Positions 7,147 through 18,498 of a stretch of 44,266 bases of DNA are shown here, one piece after another (position 1 is the first letter of the stretch; each line of letters begins with the position of its first letter). The stretch spans positions 1 through 44,266 of the forward strand of contig CAIPKZ010000271.1 in the NCBI GenBank assembly GCA_903865775.1, read 5' to 3'. Source of the DNA: an uncultured Prolixibacteraceae bacterium. GTDB taxonomy: Bacteria; Bacteroidota; Bacteroidia; Bacteroidales; Prolixibacteraceae. The translations under genes and the position numbers were made by a program. A model generated the notes under the pieces. It searched no databases, was not told the DNA's origin, and worked only from the letters and a program-made list of their open reading frames with translations.

Positions 7147-9573
7147 ATGCAAAAAATACTATTAACAGGCCTTTTTATAGCCTTCTATATTTCAGGTTTC
7201 ACAATCGAATCCACCATTTTTACCAGCAAATCAGGTCTGAGCGGAAAAATCACCGACTTCAGTTCCGGAGAATTATTGCCGGGAGTAACCATCTATTTTC
7301 CCGATCTGAAAACCGGAACAATCAGTAAATCGGATGGAACGTACATGATAGACAACCTTCCTTCAGCCCGGCTATTGGTTCAGATAAGTTTTGTAGGATA
7401 TCAGCTGATTGTCCAAAACATTGACTTATCGGCTACGAACCAATTAGATTTCGCGATGAATCCGTCGGTAACCGAGATAAACGAAGTGGTAGTGACCGGC
7501 CAATCGGGCGGAGTTGAGAAAAGCCTTGCACCAGCTCCAATAATTGTCATTCCGGCTTCCTATCTGCTCGAAAATTCGGCCACCAACATGATCGATGCCC
7601 TTGCTTCCAAGCCTGGCATTTCGCAAATCACCACCGGGGTCGGAATATCCAAACCGGTTATCCGTGGTTTGGGATTCAACCGGGTAGTGGTAATCAACAA
7701 TGGTATTCGTCAGGAAGGACAGCAATGGGGCGACGAACATGGCATCGAAATCGATGAATTCGCCATTAGCCGTGCTGAAATACTGAAAGGACCGGCCAGT
7801 CTGGCCTATGGTTCAGATGCCGTTGCCGGGGTAATTAGCCTGATGTCGGCTCCCACTCTTCCGGAAGGACAGATAAAAGGAAATTTGCTTTCCAACTTTC
7901 AAACAAACAATGGATTATTCGCCAATTCAATCAACTTTGCCGGCAATAAAAATGGTCTCATCTGGGATTTTAGAGCCAGTGATAAAAGGGCACATGCCTA
8001 TCAGGACAAATTCGATGGCCCGGTTTATAATTCAGGATTTTCAGAACAAGCCATTAATTTACTTGCAGGGATCAACAGATCCTGGGGATTTTCACACCTT
8101 CATTTTAGTATTTACAAGCTTAAACCGGGAATAGTTGAAGGAACACGTGACAGCATCACCGGGCAATTTATAAAACCTTCACCTGCCGATGGCTCTATGA
8201 TTCAAACAAATTCTTCCGATTTCAGGTCCTATACTGCTGAAGTTCCTTATCAGCTTGTCGATCATTACAAGGCGGTTCTCGACAACAGTTTTTACCTGGG
8301 GCAGGGAAATTTAAAAGTCAACCTGGGCTATCAGCAAAACCGACGTAAAGAATTTGCCGACATTTCAGATCCGGATCAGTATCAATTGTATTTTCTATTG
8401 AATACTGTGAATTACAATTTCCGGTATGCTTTGCCTGAAAAAAACAATTTTAACCTGAGCACCGGCCTTAATGGAATGTGGCAGCAATCCGAAAATAGAG
8501 GTCTGGAATTTCTGGTACCGGCCTACCAGCTTTTTGATGCTGGCGTATTTGCCATTGCAAAGAAGTCGCTGGGGAAAATAAATCTTTCAGGTGGACTTCG
8601 TGCCGACCGACGATGGCAAACGGGCAATTCGCTTTACCTGAATAACGATGATGTTCCGGTTTCTGCTGGAACTCCGGGTGCAACCGAACGTTTTGCAGGT
8701 TTCAGTCAAACGTTTAACGGGTTTTCAGGAAGCTTTGGAATAAGCTATCAGATTACTAAATCGTTTTATACCAATGTGAATATTGCCCGCGGGTACAGGG
8801 CTCCAAACATTGGCGAACTTGGATCGAACGGAGTACATGAAGGAACATTACGCTACGAAACAGGCAATTCCGCACTGAAACCAGAGAACAGTCTTCAATT
8901 CGATTTCACAGCCGGAATGAACATTAAACATGTTGCTGCTGAACTCAATCTGTTCAACAATACGATTGACAATTATATTTATAGCCGGAAAGAATTCGAC
9001 AACAATGGAAATCCATTGTTCATTGATGGTTATCCGGCGTTTTTGTTTACCTCCGGAAAGGCAAACTTACAAGGCGGCGAATTCACGCTGGACTTCCATC
9101 CGCATCCAATCGACTGGATCCATTTCGAAAACTCTTTCTCCTATGTTCAGGCAACGTTAAAAGACCAGCCGGATTCATCGCATTACCTGCCTTTTATTCC
9201 ACCCTTCCACTGGAATTCAGAGCTCCGCTTCGATTTCGAAAAAAAGACCGGTCATTTCCAAAATATGTATCTCAAATCGGGTTTCGATTGGTATGCCAGC
9301 CAGAATCATGTTTACTCAGCCTATGGCACTGAAACCGCAACTACGGGCTATTTTTTAATTAATCTGGGAGCCGGAACTGATTTCATTTCAGCCGGAAAGA
9401 CCCGGTTTTCCTTGTATTTAATTGTAAGCAATCTCACAAATGTTGCCTATCAGAGTCATTTGAGCCGTTTGAAATATGCTGAGTCGAATCTTGCAACAGG
9501 CCGGACTGGCATTTACAATATGGGCCGGAACATCAGTATTAAATTGCTTATTCCCATCAGTTTTGCAAAGTAA
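7147..9573 (+). CDS. TonB-dependent receptor with N-terminal carboxypeptidase-regulatory-like domain
   Basis: SGKITDFSSGELLPGVTIYFPDLKTGTISKSDGTYMIDNLP; plug motif INEVVVTGQ, PVIRGLGFNRVVVINNGIRQEGQQWGDEHG. Confidence 0.9.
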   Translation: MQKILLTGLFIAFYISGFTIESTIFTSKSGLSGKITDFSSGELLPGVTIYFPDLKTGTISKSDGTYMIDNLPSARLLVQISFVGYQLIVQNIDLSATNQLDFAMNPSVTEINEVVVTGQSGGVEKSLAPAPIIVIPASYLLENSATNMIDALASKPGISQITTGVGISKPVIRGLGFNRVVVINNGIRQEGQQWGDEHGIEIDEFAISRAEILKGPASLAYGSDAVAGVISLMSAPTLPEGQIKGNLLSNFQTNNGLFANSINFAGNKNGLIWDFRASDKRAHAYQDKFDGPVYNSGFSEQAINLLAGINRSWGFSHLHFSIYKLKPGIVEGTRDSITGQFIKPSPADGSMIQTNSSDFRSYTAEVPYQLVDHYKAVLDNSFYLGQGNLKVNLGYQQNRRKEFADISDPDQYQLYFLLNTVNYNFRYALPEKNNFNLSTGLNGMWQQSENRGLEFLVPAYQLFDAGVFAIAKKSLGKINLSGGLRADRRWQTGNSLYLNNDDVPVSAGTPGATERFAGFSQTFNGFSGSFGISYQITKSFYTNVNIARGYRAPNIGELGSNGVHEGTLRYETGNSALKPENSLQFDFTAGMNIKHVAAELNLFNNTIDNYIYSRKEFDNNGNPLFIDGYPAFLFTSGKANLQGGEFTLDFHPHPIDWIHFENSFSYVQATLKDQPDSSHYLPFIPPFHWNSELRFDFEKKTGHFQNMYLKSGFDWYASQNHVYSAYGTETATTGYFLINLGAGTDFISAGKTRFSLYLIVSNLTNVAYQSHLSRLKYAESNLATGRTGIYNMGRNISIKLLIPISFAK

Positions 9574-9997
9574 GATACCATCCTCATCATCAAATTGATC
9601 TTCGCATTTTCGCGTACTTACGCGATTATTTCAAAATGTAATTCATCAAAAGAATATTTCTTTCCCTGAATGATTAATTCGTTGAAAAATCAAATATTTT
9701 TAATCTACTCGCATTCAACTGAGTAGTTCCTGAAGCCACTTTTCGAAACATATAATTCGACAAATGGCACAGTCCTTGTATAAACCAGCCTCCAGTCAAA
9801 CAATCCGACTGCTTGTTGTTGTATATCTGATTTCCCAACATGCAATTAACATAGAATTGTTAATTAGATAACATTTTTTCTTGAACTAATTACAGGAAAT
9901 CAGTATATTGCAACATAAATGATTTAATGCCGTATTATCGATTCCCAATCGTTTTTTGCAAAATAAAAGAATCTAATGAGCCACCTAATTAACTAAT

Positions 9998-11236
9998 ATG
10001 AAGGGTATTATTTACATTTTACTGGCAATTACAATCAGCTTTTCAATTGGTCTTCTTGCAGTTCCCAAGATTGTTCAGGTTTCAAAAATAAAGAAATTGT
10101 TTGCAGTGCAAAATCACAGGTCTGCACATAACAATAAGCAAATCCCAAATCTGGGAGGTATCGTAATTTTCTCAAGTATTGTAATCAGTACCGTCATTTT
10201 ACTGCACGGATTTGACTTGAATAAGATTGCAAGTATTATACTCGCTTCCTTTGTCATGTTATTAATGGGCCTGATCGATGACAATATCGGCCTGTCTGCT
10301 ATCAAAAAAGTCATCGGGCAACTTTTGGTTGGGATATACCTGGTCATTCTGGGTGATGTTCGGTTTACCAATCTGCACGGAATTTTTGGACTCTATGAAA
10401 TTTCTTACGGCTTAAGTATTTTTATTTCTCTCACAGCAATTATTGGCCTGACCAATGCATTTAATTTGATCGACGGAATTGACGGACTGGCCTCAGGAAC
10501 AGGAGTAATTATTTCGTGCTTTTATGGGATTCTGTTCCTGTATTACGGACAACCCGAATATATGATCCTGTCATTCAGCATTACCGGATCGGTGATTGCA
10601 TTCTTCCTCTACAACGTTTTTGGCACAAAAAATAAAATATTTATGGGTGACACCGGATCCCTGACATTGGGAATATTGTTTGCCACGCTAACTATTTTAT
10701 ACAACGAAATTACTCCATTAAATCCAATGAAAAATCCGGTTTGGATTTCGCCTGCAATAGCACTGGCCATAATGATTTTACCAGTCATCGATTCATCCCG
10801 GGTATTTTATCTGCGCATTTCACAAGGCTTATCACCCTTTACTCCGGATATGAAACACATTCATCATCAACTATTAAAAATCAACAAGAATCATCTCCAT
10901 AGCACGACCATTATCATACTTTCCAACTTGGCTTTCATCGGTTTCTCCGTTGCATTTATTGGTTTGCTGGAAATCAATTCAATATTCCTTCTTATCCTGA
11001 CCATGGGGTTTTTGGCAGCCTATGTACCTGTAATTGTTCACAGGTACCAGCCAGTTGAAGAAGAAACAACAAAAGCCATAACTGAGGATAAATTATATAT
11101 ACCATACAGGTATGACCCCATCATAAAAATGACAAATCCTGCGATTCCGGCGACTGAGCAAAACAAATCGATGCCTGAGGTTTCTGTTAAAACTGAAAGC
11201 AGCATTTCAGCCACCGACGAAATACGCTCCAATTGA
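9998..11236 (+). CDS. MraY/WecA-like undecaprenyl-phosphate glycosyl-1-phosphate transferase (paralog 2)
   Basis: NLIDGIDGLASGTG, IFMGDTGSLTLG, DMKHIHHQLLKI; strongly similar by eye to 3275-4477. Confidence 0.85.
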   Translation: MKGIIYILLAITISFSIGLLAVPKIVQVSKIKKLFAVQNHRSAHNNKQIPNLGGIVIFSSIVISTVILLHGFDLNKIASIILASFVMLLMGLIDDNIGLSAIKKVIGQLLVGIYLVILGDVRFTNLHGIFGLYEISYGLSIFISLTAIIGLTNAFNLIDGIDGLASGTGVIISCFYGILFLYYGQPEYMILSFSITGSVIAFFLYNVFGTKNKIFMGDTGSLTLGILFATLTILYNEITPLNPMKNPVWISPAIALAIMILPVIDSSRVFYLRISQGLSPFTPDMKHIHHQLLKINKNHLHSTTIIILSNLAFIGFSVAFIGLLEINSIFLLILTMGFLAAYVPVIVHRYQPVEEETTKAITEDKLYIPYRYDPIIKMTNPAIPATEQNKSMPEVSVKTESSISATDEIRSN

Positions 11237-11453
11237 TTCACGTTTCTTACGCTTCAATGTTATCCTGAAAGAAATCAGACCTCTTATTCTCCTTTCATAC
11301 TCCCAAATACTCCGGAAATTCATTCCGGAATATTTTCGAATTGTACTACCGAATTGTTAATTCAGGAAAGAGCATGAACGATATTCCCAAAACCAAATGA
11401 AAAAACAATACTTTTGCGTCTTAATTTACAACTATTAAAAACGCTAATAAGTT

Positions 11454-12986
11454 ATGGTACTGCATAAAAAAGCACTTCTGATGATCCTCGACGGTTGGGG
11501 AATCGGCGATGGGACTGCAAAAGATATTATTTCGACCGCTCCAACTCCATTTTTAGATTACCTGAATGCCAACTATCCGCATTCGCAATTGCTTACCTGC
11601 GGCGAACATGTTGGTTTGCCCGATGGACAAATGGGAAACTCTGAAGTTGGACACCTCAACATTGGAGCCGGCCGGGTGATTTATCAGGATATGGTTAAAA
11701 TTACTAAAGCAATCCGCGAGAAAACACTTTGGAACGAACCGCAAATCGTGAAAGCCTTCACATACGCAAAAGAAAACAATAAAAACGTTCACCTGATTGG
11801 CTTGATTGGCCCTGGCGGTGTGCATGCGTTGAGCGCACACATGGTAGCACTCTGCCAGATTGGAACCGACTTTGGCTTAAAAAACACCTTCATTCATGGT
11901 CTCACTGATGGTCGCGATACCGATCCTCGTTCAGGACTTGGATTTTTGGAAGAAGACCTGAAAAACTTGGAAGGAACGAACGGCAAATTTGCCTCGTTGA
12001 TTGGCCGATATTACGGAATGGACCGGGATAAAAACTGGGACAGGATGAAACTCGCCTACGATTTATATACCGACGGAAAGGGAACTCCCTCGTCTGATTT
12101 ATTGAAATCGGTAAAAGAATCCTATGCGGCTGGTGTAACCGACGAATTCCTTCAACCGATTGTGATGGTTGACGAAAACGGGAAACCTCTGGCAACCTTT
12201 CAGGAAAACGATGTGGTTATCTGTTTTAACTTCAGGACAGACCGACTGCGTGAAACCACTATTGCTTTTACCCAACAGGATTTTCCGGAATTTGGAATGA
12301 AAACCATGCCTTTGCAGTGGTACACCATGACCAATTATAAAGCTGACTTCAAGAATGTCAATGTGATCTTCGACAAGCCAAACCTCAACAATACCATGGG
12401 TGAAATCGTTTCGAAAGCCGGAATGAAACAAATCCGGATTGCTGAAACCGAAAAATACGCCCATGTAACCTTCTTTTTCAGCGGCGGACGTGAAGAAGTA
12501 TTTGAAGGTGAGAAACGCCTGATTGCTCAATCACCCAAAGTTCCGACCTATGATTTTCAACCCGAAATGTCGGCTCCGGTGGTACGTGATTTAATCGTTC
12601 CGGAATTGCTCAGTCAATCTGCTGACTTTGTTTGCCTGAACTTTGCCAATGGCGACATGGTAGGTCACACAGGTGTTTACGAAGCCATCTGTCAGGCAGT
12701 AACTGCTGTTGATAGCTGTGTGAAAGCAGTGGTTGAAGCAGCTCAAAAAAGTGGCTACGAAATACTAATTATTGCCGATCATGGAAATGCCGATAATGCA
12801 GTGAACGAAGATGGTTCGCCCAACACAGCCCATTCGCTGAATCCTGTTCCATGCATCTACATTTCAGAAAATAAAAACGTTAAAATCAAAAACGGTATTC
12901 TCGCTGATGTGGCTCCTACCCTACTCGACATGATGGGTTTGGATATTCCATCTGAAATGACGGGAAACATTTTGATTGAAAAATAA
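11454..12986 (+). CDS. gpmI: 2,3-bisphosphoglycerate-independent phosphoglycerate mutase
   Basis: LMILDGWGIGD, GQMGNSEVGHLNIGAGRVIYQD, HGLTDGRDTDPRSG, ADHGNADNA motifs. Confidence 0.97.
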   Translation: MVLHKKALLMILDGWGIGDGTAKDIISTAPTPFLDYLNANYPHSQLLTCGEHVGLPDGQMGNSEVGHLNIGAGRVIYQDMVKITKAIREKTLWNEPQIVKAFTYAKENNKNVHLIGLIGPGGVHALSAHMVALCQIGTDFGLKNTFIHGLTDGRDTDPRSGLGFLEEDLKNLEGTNGKFASLIGRYYGMDRDKNWDRMKLAYDLYTDGKGTPSSDLLKSVKESYAAGVTDEFLQPIVMVDENGKPLATFQENDVVICFNFRTDRLRETTIAFTQQDFPEFGMKTMPLQWYTMTNYKADFKNVNVIFDKPNLNNTMGEIVSKAGMKQIRIAETEKYAHVTFFFSGGREEVFEGEKRLIAQSPKVPTYDFQPEMSAPVVRDLIVPELLSQSADFVCLNFANGDMVGHTGVYEAICQAVTAVDSCVKAVVEAAQKSGYEILIIADHGNADNAVNEDGSPNTAHSLNPVPCIYISENKNVKIKNGILADVAPTLLDMMGLDIPSEMTGNILIEK

Positions 12987-13003
12987 TTTTGAAATTCATC
13001 TTC

Positions 13004-13036
13004 AATCCTGACAGATTTTGAAAACCTGTCAGGATT
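13004..13036 (+). terminator. Stem-loop terminator after gpmI
   Basis: AATCCTGACAG (13004-13014) / CTGTCAGGATT (13026-13036), perfect 11-bp stem followed by a T-rich stretch. Confidence 0.6.
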
Positions 13037-13049
13037 TACTTTATCAATC

Positions 13050-13631
13050 ATGCTCGAGATCGGACGCGCCATAATTAGTGTAGATATTCTGGAAAAACAA
13101 TTCCTTTGCGACCTGCTGAAATGCAAAGGAGCCTGCTGTGTTGAAGGTGATTCGGGCGCACCTGTTACTTCCGAAGAAGCAAAAATCATTGAGGAAGCTT
13201 ATCCTGAATTTGAATCTTATCTGGAGGAAAGTCATCGGGATGAAGTTCGCAAGCAAGGATTTGCAGTAATCGATCTCGATGGTGATTTGGTGACTCCACT
13301 GGTAAATAACCGGCAGTGTGCCTATACTTTCGAAGAAAAAGGAATCCTTAAATGTGGCATTGAAAAGGCCTTTCTGGAAGGAAAAATCACTTTTCGCAAA
13401 CCGGTTTCATGCCATTTATTCCCCATCCGGATTACCGAATACAAGCATTTCGATGCGGTAAACTATCAGAAAATTGATATTTGCAAACCCGGCCGTGAAT
13501 GTGGAAAAAGCGCCAAACTTCCACTTTATATCTTTCTGAAGGAGCCGTTGATCAGAAAATATGGCGAAGAATGGTATGATCAACTGGAGTATGCTGCCGA
13601 AAATATGCCGGGAAAAGGAAAAAGTCATTAG
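13050..13631 (+). CDS. DUF3109 family cysteine-rich protein
   Basis: CDLLKCKGACCVEGDSGAPV, CAYTFEEKGILKCGIEKAF, SCHLFPIRI motifs. Confidence 0.85.
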   Translation: MLEIGRAIISVDILEKQFLCDLLKCKGACCVEGDSGAPVTSEEAKIIEEAYPEFESYLEESHRDEVRKQGFAVIDLDGDLVTPLVNNRQCAYTFEEKGILKCGIEKAFLEGKITFRKPVSCHLFPIRITEYKHFDAVNYQKIDICKPGRECGKSAKLPLYIFLKEPLIRKYGEEWYDQLEYAAENMPGKGKSH

Positions 13632-13649
13632 TTCGTTAGTCATTTGGGA

Positions 13650-13684
13650 AATAGGAAAAAGGAAATATCTTCCTTTTTCCTATT
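13650..13684. terminator. Bidirectional terminator between convergent genes
   Basis: AATAGGAAAAAGGAA / TTCCTTTTTCCTATT perfect 15-bp inverted repeat, 5-nt loop, between convergent DUF3109 and VOC genes. Confidence 0.7.
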
Positions 13685-13706
13685 GACTTTTTTCCTGCTT
13701 TCTATT

Positions 13707-14096
13707 CTATGCGAGAATTTCAATTCTGTTTTTCTCGGGATCAAAGGCGGCACTTTCATAATAACCGTCTCCGGTCATTCGTCCGGGGCTGATAATCTCG
13801 AATCCATCCTGACGAAGCATGTCGGTTATTTGATCCACCCGGTCTCGTGAGCCAACTTTAAAGGCCAAATGAGTAATTCCGGTATGATGTTTTCGGTAAT
13901 CATTCTTGTTCGTGGCTACAATTGGCATTTCCATCAATTCAAGCCTGCACTCGCTTCCGAACGAAAGAAAATAAGATCGGAACTCTTTTGAGTGATTATA
14001 ATAACCCGATCCGGAAACTGCATCAAAATAATGGGTGTAAAAGTTTCGCATGCCTTCCAAATCCCGTGTCCAAATTGCTATGTGATCAATTCTCAT
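13707..14096 (-). CDS. VOC/glyoxalase-fold family protein
   Basis: MRIDHIAIWTRDLEGMRNFYTHYFDA...GITHLAFKVGS...IEILA; internal Met at 14096 fits the family start better than the ORF start at 14144. Confidence 0.8.
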   Translation of the reverse strand: MRIDHIAIWTRDLEGMRNFYTHYFDAVSGSGYYNHSKEFRSYFLSFGSECRLELMEMPIVATNKNDYRKHHTGITHLAFKVGSRDRVDQITDMLRQDGFEIISPGRMTGDGYYESAAFDPEKNRIEILA

Positions 14097-14125
14097 AATT
14101 GAAGTATTTCTAATTTGTAAAATCT

Positions 14126-14776
14126 TTATTTGTTTGCCTGCCATTCTTCATGAAACTGCTCCAGATAATTCTCCATAAACTGATGCCTCTCTTCTCCTAT
14201 ATTTTTTGCAGTCTCAGTATTCAACCGGTCTTTCAGCAACATCAGTTTCTCGTAAAAATGGTTGATCGTTGGTGCCGTATTTTTTTTATATTCCTGAAAA
14301 TCAGAATGCATGACCGGAATTACCGCAGGATCATAAATCAACCGGCCTTTATGGCCTCCATAAGCAAACGTACGGGCAATTCCTATGGCACCCATGGCAT
14401 CCAATCGGTCGGCATCCTGCACGACTGCAGCTTCAACCGAACTGACCGGTGTTTCAGAGCCTGCCCCACGATACGACACTTCATCAATGATCCGGAGAAT
14501 ATGCGATGAAACTTGTGCATCAACTCCCACCTCTGCCAACCATTTCCCGGATCTGGACTGAGCAGATTGGTCCGGATTATTCAGTTTCCAGTCATCCAGA
14601 TCATGAAGCAAGGCTGCCATTTCAGTAATAAACAGGTCGCAATTTTCATTTCTGCCGATTCGAAGCGCCATTTTCCTGACCCGGTCGACATGAAACCAGT
14701 CGTGACCGCTGCCCTCATCTCCAAATTCAAAAGCAGCAAATTCTTCCGTTCTTTTAATGATTTCGGGCTCATTCAT
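14126..14776 (-). CDS. HD-domain phosphohydrolase (YedJ-like)
   Basis: GHDWFHVDRVRKMA...LLHDLDDWK...QDADRLDAMGAIGIARTF. Confidence 0.85.
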   Translation of the reverse strand: MNEPEIIKRTEEFAAFEFGDEGSGHDWFHVDRVRKMALRIGRNENCDLFITEMAALLHDLDDWKLNNPDQSAQSRSGKWLAEVGVDAQVSSHILRIIDEVSYRGAGSETPVSSVEAAVVQDADRLDAMGAIGIARTFAYGGHKGRLIYDPAVIPVMHSDFQEYKKNTAPTINHFYEKLMLLKDRLNTETAKNIGEERHQFMENYLEQFHEEWQANK

Positions 14777-15188
14777 TTCATTTCAAATTTATACTATTTA
14801 TGGGCTTTACCCGAAAATTATCCTCAAATATTTTTCCAGTTTAAAAATAATTAAGATTACCAGTCAAAAAAATGAAATAACAACTGCCATATTTCGTTTT
14901 GAGGTTAAATGTTTGTCGGTGCTGAACAAATTTGCACTTAATCAGTTTATATCAATCGAGTGCAATACCTTAGAAAAACTTCGGATCAAAATGACCATGC
15001 GGTTTTGAATTTTAACAGTTTTGAATTTAATATCCAATTCATATATAACTGAATTTCAATACATAATACAACAATAAATTCGTCGTCAACCATTTTTAAT
15101 GACGAAAAGATGAAAATAATACAAAAGCCATTATATTAGCAATACTTAAATTCGCTAATTTTATAGTGCTTTAATTTAAATCGCAACT

Positions 15189-17783
15189 ATGTTTCTTCCT
15201 GACAATAAGCCTGAATACGTTACAGGATACATAAAGATTAATGAAAATTTTCAGATTGAAGAATTTTCCGGACAAATTAGCCAAATACTCCGACTTGAGA
15301 GTCTCGATTTGAATTGGAATTTTTCTCAATTAACGGAAAGTCTGAAAAAGAATATCCGTTTCTTTTTTGAAAATGAAATTTTGCCTGCATTAAACCTGCA
15401 TCAAATCAGGCACCTGGTTTTTGAGCGAAAAAGCAGCATCCTGTCGATTGCAATCACACCTTTAGATAAAAATTTGACCCTGATCAGTTTCGAAGAAGCC
15501 GATTCGAAAAAAAAACAGACCGGGCAAATACTCCCTGAATTACTTCATGAGCTTATAATAAGGATTAATCCGGATATGCTGGTAGAGCATATTTCAAAGA
15601 ATTGCTTTTCGCTCATTGGAAGAAAAGCCTCGGAGCTTGTTGGAAAAACCATTGAAGACAGCCAATTGTTTGGAGATAAAACAGCAATTATTGCGACTAA
15701 AATCTCCACTGTGTTTCAACAACAGAAACAAAAAGAAGAGGAAATACAGCTTACCAAAGGAGAGAAACGGATTTGGATGAACATCTTCATGGTTCCTGAA
15801 AACGATCCTGACACCAGACAGCAATCGGTACTCATTATCCTGAAAAACATTAACCGGTATAAAAGTTTAGAAGAAAAGCTATCTGAAAGCGAACAACGTT
15901 ATAAGATGGCCATCGAAGCAGCTGACCTTGGAATATGGGATTTTTGGGTAGGTACCGGGAAAGCATTCTATTCACGAAAATGGAAATCGATTTTGGGCTA
16001 CTATCCTGATGAACTGTCGGATAACATTACTGAATTGGAGAACTTACTTCATCCCGAAGACAAAGATCGAATGGCTCACTTTATCAGCAACTTTCTAAAC
16101 AGCGAATCACGCATGTGGGATGTAGAATTCAGAATGAAACACAAGAATGGACATTATGTCTGGATTCGAAGTCGTGCTACCGCTATGCGTGACCAAAATG
16201 GTAAAATGGTACGAATAATTGGCACACACCGCGAAATTTCAGATGAGAAAAAATCGGAAAGTGAATTTAAAAAACTTCATCAGGCAATACTTCAAAGTCC
16301 AATTGCAGTAGTTATTTCTGATAAGGACGGATATATCGAATTCTTTAATCCCGCATTTTGCAAGATTACCGGATGGAGCGATCATGAAATTATCGGTAAA
16401 AAAACGAATATTTTAAAATCAGGATTCCAAAATGCTACATATTACGAAAAACTCTGGAAAACGATTAGTAGTGGAAACGAATGGCAGGGCGAATTTAAAA
16501 ACAGGAAGAAAAACGGTGAATTTTATTGGGAACTTGCAAGCATTTCCCCAATCAGGAATAGCTTTGGAACCATAACCCATTATGTAAAAATAGCCGAGAA
16601 CATTACCTACCTGAAGAAGATTGAAAAAGATCTGAAAAAGGCAAAAGCCGATGCTGAAATTGCCAACAACTACAAGAATCATTTCCTGGCCAATATGAGC
16701 CACGAAATCAGAACCCCAATCAATACGATTATTGGGTTTAGCGAATTAATCAAAAACGAAGGTCTTTTACCCCAGAAACGCAACAAATATTCTGAAATTA
16801 TTGAAGAAAACAGTCAGTCGCTACTTCGGCTGATCGATGACATCATTGATGTTGCCAAGATTGAAGCCAATGAACTGAAGATTAGAAAAGAAGCCTGTGC
16901 ATTGGGAGAATTATTCTCGGAGCTTGAACTGACATACAACAATTTCCTGAAACGAAAACAAAAACAGGATCTCAAACTTGTTTTCCATATTCCTGTTCAA
17001 TCGCATCACGATGTGATCTTTACTGATCCATACCGACTTCGGCAAATCTTAAACAACCTGTATCTGAATGCTTTGAAGCACTCCGAAAAAGGACACATCG
17101 AAATTGGTTATTCAATTGCCGACGACAATAAGCTTAAGTTCTTTGTATCTGATACCGGTTCAGGAATACCGGAAAACAGACTGAAAAATATCTTTAAACG
17201 ATTTAACTACAGCGCAGAGTCAGCTGATTCCGATGCAAACTCTTCCGGATTGGGCCTGTCAATTTGCAAAGACCTTTCAATTTTACTTGGAGGTGACATC
17301 AATGTAAAATCTGTCGAGGGCGAAGGAAGTGTTTTTTACCTGACCCTTCCGTACGACAAGATTAAAATTCCAATGGTTCGGGCCACTGTCAAAAAAACTC
17401 CTCAGGCCAGGTTTAACTTCAGCGATTTCACCATTATGATTGCCGAAGACACCCCCTATAATTACGAATATCTTTTGAGTATTCTTGAAAAAACAGGTGC
17501 TAATATTGTTTGGGCCAAAGATGGAATTGATGTGCTGAAACTATACAACAACACTAAAATAGACCTTATCCTGATGGACATTCAGTTGCCTGAAATCAGT
17601 GGTTATGAAGCCACATCCCAGATCAGGAAAACGGATGAAAACCTGCCGATTATCGCTCAGACCGCTTATGCTATGGCCGAAGACCGGCAAAAATGTCTGG
17701 ATGTAGGATGTAACGAGGTATTGGTAAAACCCATTCGTATGGACGAAGTATTAAGTACAGTCGCCAGGTATCTTGTCAAATAA
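15189..17783 (+). CDS. Hybrid sensor histidine kinase / response regulator with PAS domains
   Basis: PAS/PAC segments, HisKA box [25 protein letters not shown], HATPase [18 protein letters not shown] / [14 protein letters not shown] domain [16 protein letters not shown]...KPIRMDEV. Confidence 0.95.
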   Translation: MFLPDNKPEYVTGYIKINENFQIEEFSGQISQILRLESLDLNWNFSQLTESLKKNIRFFFENEILPALNLHQIRHLVFERKSSILSIAITPLDKNLTLISFEEADSKKKQTGQILPELLHELIIRINPDMLVEHISKNCFSLIGRKASELVGKTIEDSQLFGDKTAIIATKISTVFQQQKQKEEEIQLTKGEKRIWMNIFMVPENDPDTRQQSVLIILKNINRYKSLEEKLSESEQRYKMAIEAADLGIWDFWVGTGKAFYSRKWKSILGYYPDELSDNITELENLLHPEDKDRMAHFISNFLNSESRMWDVEFRMKHKNGHYVWIRSRATAMRDQNGKMVRIIGTHREISDEKKSESEFKKLHQAILQSPIAVVISDKDGYIEFFNPAFCKITGWSDHEIIGKKTNILKSGFQNATYYEKLWKTISSGNEWQGEFKNRKKNGEFYWELASISPIRNSFGTITHYVKIAENITYLKKIEKDLKKAKADAEIANNYKNHFLANMSHEIRTPINTIIGFSELIKNEGLLPQKRNKYSEIIEENSQSLLRLIDDIIDVAKIEANELKIRKEACALGELFSELELTYNNFLKRKQKQDLKLVFHIPVQSHHDVIFTDPYRLRQILNNLYLNALKHSEKGHIEIGYSIADDNKLKFFVSDTGSGIPENRLKNIFKRFNYSAESADSDANSSGLGLSICKDLSILLGGDINVKSVEGEGSVFYLTLPYDKIKIPMVRATVKKTPQARFNFSDFTIMIAEDTPYNYEYLLSILEKTGANIVWAKDGIDVLKLYNNTKIDLILMDIQLPEISGYEATSQIRKTDENLPIIAQTAYAMAEDRQKCLDVGCNEVLVKPIRMDEVLSTVARYLVK

Positions 17784-17860
17784 ATTCCCAAAAAACATCC
17801 TCCGGTTGCATTTATTCAATTTCGCTGACTAAATTTGATGCTTCACAAAAGAAATGGGAT

Positions 17861-18487
17861 ATGCATATTGATCGGTTTCCATCAAGATTACTTGAAAATG
17901 CTGTAAACGAATTTGCAAAATTACCTGGTATAGGAAGAAAATCAGCACTTCGACTGGTTTTACATCTGCTAAAACAAGATATTCAGGAAGTTGAACTGTT
18001 CGGGAACAGCCTGATCCAATTACGGTCCGGAATAAAACATTGCAAAAGTTGTCATAACATATCGGATACCGATATTTGCAACATCTGTGCAAATCCATCA
18101 CGAAATCCCAGTTTGATTTGTGTGGTTGAAAATATCAAAGATGTAATGTCAATCGAAAATACCCATCAGTTTAACGGATTGTACCATGTTTTGGGTGGGA
18201 TTATTTCGCCCATGGATGGAATCGGCCCTTCAGATTTAGAGATTGAATCGCTGGTAAGCCGCGTGAATGAAGGAAATACGGAAGAAATAATTCTGGCTTT
18301 GAGCACGACCATGGAAGGCGACACAACCAACTTTTTCATTTTCAAAAAGCTTAAAAATTCGACCGTCAAAATTTCAACCCTTGCCCGTGGAGTATCCATT
18401 GGCGATGAATTGGAGTACACCGATGAAGTGACTCTCGGACGCTCGATTGTGAACCGGATGAATTTTGAAGATTCGATTATACGTTAA
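17861..18487 (+). CDS. recR: Recombination protein RecR
   Basis: [33 protein letters not shown] zinc motif, Toprim [36 protein letters not shown]. Confidence 0.97.
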   Translation: MHIDRFPSRLLENAVNEFAKLPGIGRKSALRLVLHLLKQDIQEVELFGNSLIQLRSGIKHCKSCHNISDTDICNICANPSRNPSLICVVENIKDVMSIENTHQFNGLYHVLGGIISPMDGIGPSDLEIESLVSRVNEGNTEEIILALSTTMEGDTTNFFIFKKLKNSTVKISTLARGVSIGDELEYTDEVTLGRSIVNRMNFEDSIIR

Positions 18488-18498
18488 AAATAAATTAC

